64,000 nt of DNA from GWF2-38-69 sp965228125. GTDB taxonomy: Bacteria > Verrucomicrobiota > Lentisphaeria > Victivallales > GWF2-38-69. The notes beneath the pieces are model-generated. The model made no database searches and was not told where the DNA came from. It saw only the letters and a list, made by a program, of their open reading frames with translations. A program made the position numbers and the translations under genes. The stretch lies in the NCBI GenBank assembly GCA_965228125.1, contig OZ245791.1:1984001-2048000 (forward strand). The letters are read 5' to 3'. Below, piece by piece: positions 58,692-64,000 of this stretch (the stretch's first letter is position 1; every line of letters starts with the position of its first letter).

Positions 58692-59966
58692 GGTGTTACG
58701 GATAGAGGTGAAGTAGCCGGACTGGAAGAGGGAAAAATTCCTGAAATCAAATCTGAATTTATTTGTGGGCTCAGTAATGCACTGAATGTAAATCCTGTAT
58801 TTTCCCTTTCGATCGAAGAAGTCAGATATGAAGGAAAACCTCTGCTATATATATATGTTCCTGAAAGCTCTCAGGTTCATCGTTATGCCAATAGGATATT
58901 CGACCGTAATGACAATGGAGACTTTGATATAACCGATAACACAACGTTGGTCAGCGATCTATACAATAGAAAGCAGACAAGTTACTCAGAAAATAAAGTC
59001 TATCCATTCGTTACGATAGAGGATCTTAGAATAGATCTTATTCAGAGGGCAAGAAAGTTGGCTCTTTTGCAGAATAGGGATCATATTTGGTCGAGTATGG
59101 CCGATGAAGAAATGTTAAAAAGCGCCAGGCTTTATCAGAAAGATTTCCTGTCAGGAAAAGAAGGATTCACTCTCGCGGCAATACTGCTTCTCGGTAAAGA
59201 CGAGACTATACTTTCAGTTTTGCCTCATCACCGTACTGATGCTGTTTTACGCAGAACTGACAGAGAAAGGTATGATGACAGAGATATTATAACAACTAAC
59301 CTTATCGAGAGTTACGAAAGGTTGATGGCATTTGTAGAAAAACACCTTCCTGATCCTTTCTATATGGAAAATACAGACAGGATAAGCCTTAGGTCCCACA
59401 TTTTCCGCGAACTCATCACAAACTCTCTTATTCATAGGGAATTTTTGAATCCGTTTCCATCCAAACTTGTTATAGAAGCAGAAAGCGTTTTTCTAGAGAA
59501 CGGAAACAAACCACATAGGATGGGGACAGTAAACCTTTCGAATATTTCCCCTTTTCCGAAGAATCCTGTAATAGCCTCGTTTTTTAGACAGATAAACAGA
59601 GCAGAAGAGCTTGGTTCAGGTTTCAGAAAACTTTCCAGGTACGGGAAGATTTACTTTGGAGCCGAGCCAACCGTTCAGGATAAGGATATTTTCAGATTCG
59701 AAGCGAAGTATCCCGGTGAAGCACCTGTATCAACAAGGCTGGAGTCCCAAACTGAAAATAAATTGGGGGATAGATTGGGAAAAAAAAGATTTAGGATGCT
59801 TTCTTTAATAAAGGAAAATCCATACATAACAATTGCTCAACTTGCCGCAATTATAGGAATGAGTACAACAGCTCTTGAAAATAATCTCAAACTTCTAAAG
59901 CAGAAGGGACTTTTGAAGAGAATAGGTTCAGATAAAGGCGGACACTGGAAAGTAATAACAGAATAG
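58548..59966 (+). CDS. AlbA-type (divergent AAA/Schlafen-like) ATP-binding regulator
   Basis: A 472-residue protein. Residues about 10-120 form an AlbA_2/Schlafen-like domain (FKTVCAFLNRYGGEILIGVTDRG near 32-54). The middle part resembles the C-terminal ATP-binding region of RecG-like helicase-annotated regulators, with LRSHIFRELITNSLIHREF near 285 and GSGFRKLSRYGKIYFG near 355. The C-terminal 70 residues are a winged helix (ITIAQLAAIIGMSTTALENN, then LKLLKQKGLLKRIGSDKGG). Such proteins are usually transcription regulators of unknown ligand. It is divergent from the secreted-protein gene, perhaps its target. Confidence 0.85.
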   Translation: MNDLIVNRLIKKGEGISVEFEEFGLKDINSLFKTVCAFLNRYGGEILIGVTDRGEVAGLEEGKIPEIKSEFICGLSNALNVNPVFSLSIEEVRYEGKPLLYIYVPESSQVHRYANRIFDRNDNGDFDITDNTTLVSDLYNRKQTSYSENKVYPFVTIEDLRIDLIQRARKLALLQNRDHIWSSMADEEMLKSARLYQKDFLSGKEGFTLAAILLLGKDETILSVLPHHRTDAVLRRTDRERYDDRDIITTNLIESYERLMAFVEKHLPDPFYMENTDRISLRSHIFRELITNSLIHREFLNPFPSKLVIEAESVFLENGNKPHRMGTVNLSNISPFPKNPVIASFFRQINRAEELGSGFRKLSRYGKIYFGAEPTVQDKDIFRFEAKYPGEAPVSTRLESQTENKLGDRLGKKRFRMLSLIKENPYITIAQLAAIIGMSTTALENNLKLLKQKGLLKRIGSDKGGHWKVITE

Positions 59967-60076
59967 CAATCAAGTTTCTGTCCATATTTCTATAATAAAA
60001 AAGCGCTTTGCTTACTTTTTGTTATAATTTCTGCTATTAGAATTTATCAATAGCAATAAATAGGGAAGTGATTTTT

Positions 60077-61345
60077 ATGGGTGCCGAGGGAAAGAAAGTC
60101 CAATTCTGGGGATTAGATTATAGGTGGATGCTTGTTCTTATAATGTTGCTCGGATCAGTTATAAACTACCTTGACAGAGTTAATCTGAGTATGGCAAATA
60201 CTACCATAAGAGCTGAATTCGGGATGACTGATATTCAGGTAGGTTTCCTACTTTCGGCATTTATGTGGCCATATGCTTTGGCGAATCTTCCTGCCGGGTG
60301 GCTGATAGATAAACTCGGCATAAATAAAATATTTATATGGTCTTTGGTTCTTTGGTCTTTGGCAACATTCGCCGGTGGTTTTGCCATCGGTTTTGTAACT
60401 ATGTATATTGCCAGAGTTATTCTAGGTATTACAGAAGCGCCGTTTTTTATTATAGGAGGAAAGATAACGCAACGTTACTTTACACCAAAGGAACGCGGGA
60501 CTGCATCTTCTGTGATTAACTTAGGGCCGAAGATAGCCAATGGTTTTGCCCCGCCTCTGCTAACATTTTTAATTATCTACCTTGGCTGGAGAGGCATGTT
60601 TATTGCTCTTGGCATACTGGGTGTGTTAGTTGTTTTCCTTTGGATTAAATTTTACCAGAAAGATGATGAACAATACGTTATTCAGGAATATAGAACCGAA
60701 CATGAAAACAAAACCAAAAAATTCAGTAGTTGGAAATTGTTTAATCACCCTACATCATGGTTGTTTAACCTTGGAAATATAGGCAGCTCTTATGTATTTT
60801 GGCTCTATTTTACCTGGCTTCCTACATATTTGATAGAGGAAAAGCACCTTAGTCTGAAAAGTGCCGGATGGGCTACTGCAATTCCTTTTATTGCAGGAGT
60901 CATTGCCGTGCCTGTAGGAGGCTATATATCTGATATTCTTATTAAAAGAGGAATGAGTGTCATCAAAGCAAGATTAATTCCTGCTGTGGGAGGGTGCCTG
61001 CTAGCAGGGATTACAGTAATTCCTATAAATTACGTCAGCAGTTTAAGTGTAGTTGTGATGCTTTTTACTATCAGTACATTTGCAGTCTCCGCACGAGTAG
61101 GAGTGCTGTGGGCATTGGTTGGGGATATTACTCCGAAAGAAGCTGTTGGCACTTTTGGCGGAATACAGAATTTTGCAAATTTTGTCGGGGGTGCTCTGGC
61201 ACCTATTGGAACAGGAATAATACTCCAATATACGAATGATTATAATATAGTTTTTATAGTAAGCGGAGTCCTTTGCATTGCCGCCTCTTTTTTCTATGCG
61301 ATAATAAGAAGGCCGATACTTTCAGAAGAAATAATAGTAATTTAA
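60077..61345 (+). CDS. MFS transporter, anion:cation symporter (sugar-acid) type
   Basis: A 422-residue, 12-helix major facilitator. RWMLVLIMLLGSVINYLDRVNLSMA at the first helix and WPYALANLPAGWLIDKLGI before the loop 2-3 motif place it with the ACS family (glucarate, hexuronate and related acids). RVILGITEAPFFIIGGK and FTPKERGTASSVINLG support this. The ATG at 60077 is preferred to an upstream GTG that overlaps the AGGGA ribosome site. No sugar-acid catabolic genes are near, so the substrate is open. Confidence 0.88.
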   Translation: MGAEGKKVQFWGLDYRWMLVLIMLLGSVINYLDRVNLSMANTTIRAEFGMTDIQVGFLLSAFMWPYALANLPAGWLIDKLGINKIFIWSLVLWSLATFAGGFAIGFVTMYIARVILGITEAPFFIIGGKITQRYFTPKERGTASSVINLGPKIANGFAPPLLTFLIIYLGWRGMFIALGILGVLVVFLWIKFYQKDDEQYVIQEYRTEHENKTKKFSSWKLFNHPTSWLFNLGNIGSSYVFWLYFTWLPTYLIEEKHLSLKSAGWATAIPFIAGVIAVPVGGYISDILIKRGMSVIKARLIPAVGGCLLAGITVIPINYVSSLSVVVMLFTISTFAVSARVGVLWALVGDITPKEAVGTFGGIQNFANFVGGALAPIGTGIILQYTNDYNIVFIVSGVLCIAASFFYAIIRRPILSEEIIVI

Positions 61346-61360
61346 TGGTTTCTTTGAATG

Positions 61361-61389
61361 AGAGAATAATGAAAATATCATCATTCTCT
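61361..61389 (+). terminator. Hairpin between the MFS gene and sppA
   Basis: AGAGAATAATGA (61361-61372) pairs with TCATCATTCTCT (61378-61389) with one mismatch across a five-base loop. There is no T-run, so it may be an attenuating or processing hairpin. Confidence 0.45.
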
Positions 61390-61417
61390 AGTCTAAATCA
61401 AACATATAAGGATTGTT

Positions 61418-62473
61418 ATGGATAATCGCGATTTAGGAGAAAAACTTCCTAAGGAGAAGAAAAAGTTAGGATGTTTTTTTAAGGTAATAATTTGTGTTTT
61501 GGCTGTGTTTATCGGATTAATTATATTAGGCAGCATTTTGAAGACAGAAAAAAAGGATGTTAACTTGTATTCCAGCGAGAGCGTAGAACAGGTTTACGCC
61601 TCAGGTAACCAGAACTCACTTAATAAAATAGCAGTTATCGGTGTCAATGGTATTATTGCCAATGGGCCCGATTCATGGGAAAATATTGCGAATGCAGATT
61701 ACATCGCGAACCAAATTTATTCAGCTCAAATAGACCCGGAAGTCAAGGCTGTCATACTTGAGATAAACTCTCCGGGAGGAGAAGTCTCGGCAGCAGATAA
61801 GATATATAATTACATCTCTAACTTTAAGGCTACCAAAAAGCCGGTTGTAGCATTATTTGATTCTATGGCAGCAAGCGGCGGTTATTATATTTCAGCTCAG
61901 TCTGATTGGATAGTATCAGGGAGATTATCTATCACAGGCAGTATTGGAGTAATAATAAACAGTTATAAACTCTACGACCTTTTAGGGAAAATCGGAGTGA
62001 AGGATGAGGTTTATAAAACGGGGGAATTTAAAGATTTGTTGAATCCCGCAAGGCCTACTACTGTTCCTGAAGAACAAATCTTGAAGAATATGGTAGATGA
62101 ATCGTATAATGTATTTGTAGGAATCGTTTCTCATGGAAGAATTTCAAAGAATAAAAAACTGACGCCTGAATACATTAAAAAGTCCGAAATAGGAGACGGC
62201 AGGATTTTTTCCGGGCAAGAGGCTCTTGAACTTGGGCTTGTGGATCAGTTGGGCTATTATAGCGATGCTTTGGATAAGGCAATTTTGTTAGCTAAACTGG
62301 ACAAGAACGATGTTCAGGTAGTTAGATATGAAGAAAACTTTACATTCGAACAACTTCTTAGCAGGCTTATGTTTAAAAATTTCAAAATAAACATGGAAAT
62401 ACCCGGCTTTAAAAAGGAAAGTTCGATTCAGCCCGGGAGTTTCTATTATATGTATGGAGGCTTGGGATACTAA
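61418..62473 (+). CDS. sppA: Signal peptide peptidase SppA (S49)
   Basis: A 351-residue membrane-anchored serine protease that degrades cleaved signal peptides. A single helix lies at about 18-42 (GCFFKVIICVLAVFIGLIIL). The serine is in FDSMAASGGYYISA near residue 150 and the catalytic lysine region is in the long segment before KDLLNPARPTTVPEE, with SITGSIGVIINSYKL near 172. INSPGGEVSAADKIY near 112 is the family substrate loop. This is the short, single-domain form. AAGGA precedes the ATG, and the stop is 20 bases before lpxB. Confidence 0.93.
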   Translation: MDNRDLGEKLPKEKKKLGCFFKVIICVLAVFIGLIILGSILKTEKKDVNLYSSESVEQVYASGNQNSLNKIAVIGVNGIIANGPDSWENIANADYIANQIYSAQIDPEVKAVILEINSPGGEVSAADKIYNYISNFKATKKPVVALFDSMAASGGYYISAQSDWIVSGRLSITGSIGVIINSYKLYDLLGKIGVKDEVYKTGEFKDLLNPARPTTVPEEQILKNMVDESYNVFVGIVSHGRISKNKKLTPEYIKKSEIGDGRIFSGQEALELGLVDQLGYYSDALDKAILLAKLDKNDVQVVRYEENFTFEQLLSRLMFKNFKINMEIPGFKKESSIQPGSFYYMYGGLGY

Positions 62474-62493
62474 GAAGCATGGAGAGGACGACT

Positions 62494-63651
62494 ATGAGCG
62501 AAAAGAAAAATATTTGGATATTTGCAGGCGAGACATCAGGAGACGTATATGGTGCAGAGCTTGCCAAGTCTTTGATTAAAATTTATTCAGGGAATGTATC
62601 TATTTCCGGTATGGGCGGCAAAGCTATGAAGGATGCCGGAGTAAACATTATTATCGATTCTACCGAACTGGGAGTGGTGGGCTTGATTGAAGTGTTGAAA
62701 AGCATTTTCAAGTTCATTAGTATTTTTAAATTTCTTGTCAGGAAAGCCGAGGAAGAACGGCCTGATGCCGTCATTTTGATAGACTATCCCGGGTTTAATC
62801 TTAGATTTGCCAAACAGATGCATAAGAGAAACATCAAAGTTATCTGGTATGTAAGCCCGCAGATTTGGGCGTGGGGAAAAAAAAGGATTTATAAGCTGGC
62901 GGAATATTGCGCAAAGATGCTCGTGATATTTCCTTTCGAAGTGGAGTACTATAGAGAAAAAACCAATCTTGATGTTGAGTTTGTGGGGCATCCATTAGTT
63001 GATATAGTTAAACATAAACTCGACCCTGATATAAAGAGGGATATGGATAAATTGCTGATTTTACCTGGCAGCAGGTTCAGCGAAATAAACAGAGTCCTTG
63101 TTCCACTCCTTGAAACGGCGTTGCTGATAAAAAAGAAACATCCTCATTTGAAGCTAAAGATTTCGGCTGCCCGTCCATCCATAGAAAAAAGGATCAGAGA
63201 AATATCAGAACAGTTTATTGCTGATAGAAAAATTGAGCTTCCTTTTGAAATAGAGTGTGGAAACAATCTTAAGTTATTGCAGGAGTGTGGTACAGGGCTG
63301 TCTAAATCCGGGACTGTAACTGTAGAAGCAACTATAGTCGGAATTCCTTTGGTAGTCTATTACAAACTTAATCCTATAACGTATATAATTGCCAAGATGA
63401 TCATAACTCTCTTCAGGAATTCGTTTGTCATGCCTAATATTATAGCCAATAAGACGATATATGAGGAATTTCAACAGAATAACGGTACGCCAAAAGCATT
63501 GGCTGAAGCCATAGAAAGAATTCTCCCGGGAGGCGAAAGAAGGGAATATGTAATATCCGAACTGGATAATCTCACTGATAATATGCTTACTTATGGAAAA
63601 CATCAGGCCAGCGACAATGCCGCCGAGGCTGTTCAAAGAACTCTTGCCTAA
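62494..63651 (+). CDS. lpxB: Lipid-A-disaccharide synthase
   Basis: GT19 glycosyltransferase that joins UDP-diacylglucosamine and lipid X, the first disaccharide of lipid A. IFAGETSGDVYGAELAKSL at the N-terminus, GMGGKAMKDAGV, the PDAVILIDYPGFNLRFAKQM loop, WYVSPQIWAWGKKRI, and VEFVGHPLVD are diagnostic. LLILPGSRFSEI, the SGTVTVEATIVGIPLVVYYK segment and MPNIIA complete the order. The ATG at 62494 has GGAGAGG six bases upstream; an ATG at 62479 is less likely. It shows that the organism makes lipid A. Its stop codon overlaps that of the convergent argC. Confidence 0.96.
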   Translation: MSEKKNIWIFAGETSGDVYGAELAKSLIKIYSGNVSISGMGGKAMKDAGVNIIIDSTELGVVGLIEVLKSIFKFISIFKFLVRKAEEERPDAVILIDYPGFNLRFAKQMHKRNIKVIWYVSPQIWAWGKKRIYKLAEYCAKMLVIFPFEVEYYREKTNLDVEFVGHPLVDIVKHKLDPDIKRDMDKLLILPGSRFSEINRVLVPLLETALLIKKKHPHLKLKISAARPSIEKRIREISEQFIADRKIELPFEIECGNNLKLLQECGTGLSKSGTVTVEATIVGIPLVVYYKLNPITYIIAKMIITLFRNSFVMPNIIANKTIYEEFQQNNGTPKALAEAIERILPGGERREYVISELDNLTDNMLTYGKHQASDNAAEAVQRTLA

Positions 63652-64000
63652 TAGAGGCCTGTATTTTCTTTAAGGCCAAACATGATGTTCATACATTGAA
63701 CAGCCTGTCCAGAGGCGCCTTTGGTAAGATTATCTATTGCGGACGCCACTATGAGTTTGCCCGTGTGTTCATCATATACAAAGCCGATTTCGCAAAAGTT
63801 CGTCATTGAAACATTTTTTGTGTCGGGTAATTTCGATGCTGAAAGAATTCTTATGAATTGTTCCTCATCATAATATTTGGAATAGGCTTGTCTGATAGCC
63901 GACGAATCTGTTATATTTGCATCTGCTATAATTGTTGAGTTCATCCCTCTATTCATGGGGACAAGGTGCGGAATGAAATTTACGCGGAGGTTATTTACAC
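63648..64000 (-). CDS. argC: N-acetyl-gamma-glutamyl-phosphate reductase, C-terminal part
   Basis: Third enzyme of arginine synthesis. The 117 visible codons enter from the window edge in frame with VNNLRVNFIPHLVPMNRGM, the family's substrate-histidine region. NVSMTNFCEIGFVYDEHTGK, AIDNLTKGASGQAVQCMN and the C-terminal LKENTGLY follow. The catalytic cysteine part lies beyond position 64000. The stop codon overlaps lpxB by four bases, tail to tail. Confidence 0.93.
   Translation of the reverse strand, partial: VNNLRVNFIPHLVPMNRGMNSTIIADANITDSSAIRQAYSKYYDEEQFIRILSASKLPDTKNVSMTNFCEIGFVYDEHTGKLIVASAIDNLTKGASGQAVQCMNIMFGLKENTGLY

Overview
The window looks like chromosome from a Gram-negative, probably anaerobic or fermentative bacterium of moderate AT richness. 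Lipid A synthesis (lpxB), a lipoprotein outer-membrane channel, Prc and SppA point to an outer membrane. Pta-AckA and a membrane complex of the energy-converting-hydrogenase type, with no respiratory genes nearby, point to anaerobic energy metabolism. The N-terminal LEQRVLFDGA tag on a DUF4347 giant protein is a style I associate with the PVC group and related aquatic bacteria. I cannot place the phylum from sequence alone.

Layout. 0.1-2.4 kb (+): rsfS, an acidic hypothetical and rodA, closed by a two-way terminator. 13.3-2.6 kb (-): a long same-strand run of a HAMP sensor, dtd, dxr, a BtuF-like binding protein, cobU, cobS, a homocysteine methyltransferase-MTHFR fusion, a PAS sensor, ackA and pta. 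13.6-19.5 kb (+): a compact operon with a STAS protein, a SpoIIE-type phosphatase, a DUF2156 acyltransferase-like protein, an alpha/beta hydrolase and a dipeptide epimerase-like enzyme. The hydrolase and the DUF2156 protein share an unusual C-terminal domain. 20.2-19.5 kb (-): a GPP34-family protein. 27.6-20.4 kb (-): a six-gene Ehr-like complex whose catalytic subunit has lost all four [NiFe] ligand cysteines and whose small subunit has lost three of four proximal-cluster cysteines. 28.0-36.4 kb: tRNA-Arg, rpsB-tsf, hemW, a short GNAT plus accA, lipA, prc, and tRNA-Gly plus tRNA-Tyr.

36.7-60 kb is the accessory part. It holds a secreted RebB (R-body)-like protein, a decayed duplicate of a divergent gene pair fused into a wrecked YefM/YoeB module, a TolC-like lipoprotein and a 4488-residue surface protein. 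That protein carries DUF4347, Pmp-like beta-helix repeats with G9 tracts, a near-identical 226/74-residue modular array and Ig-like repeats. After it come an 82-residue companion protein, amt, a 55-residue stand-alone zinc-ribbon-like protein, and the intact version of the duplicated divergent pair (a secreted 533-residue protein and an AlbA-type ATP-binding regulator).

60-64 kb returns to housekeeping: an MFS transporter, sppA, lpxB and the 3' part of argC on the opposite strand, running off the window.

The most unusual systems are the ligand-less Ehr-like complex, the giant protein with possible phase-variable G tracts and a recombining repeat array, and the RebB-like secreted protein. A cysteine-rich output domain also occurs three times in the window: on two membrane sensors and once alone in a gene of only 168 bases.
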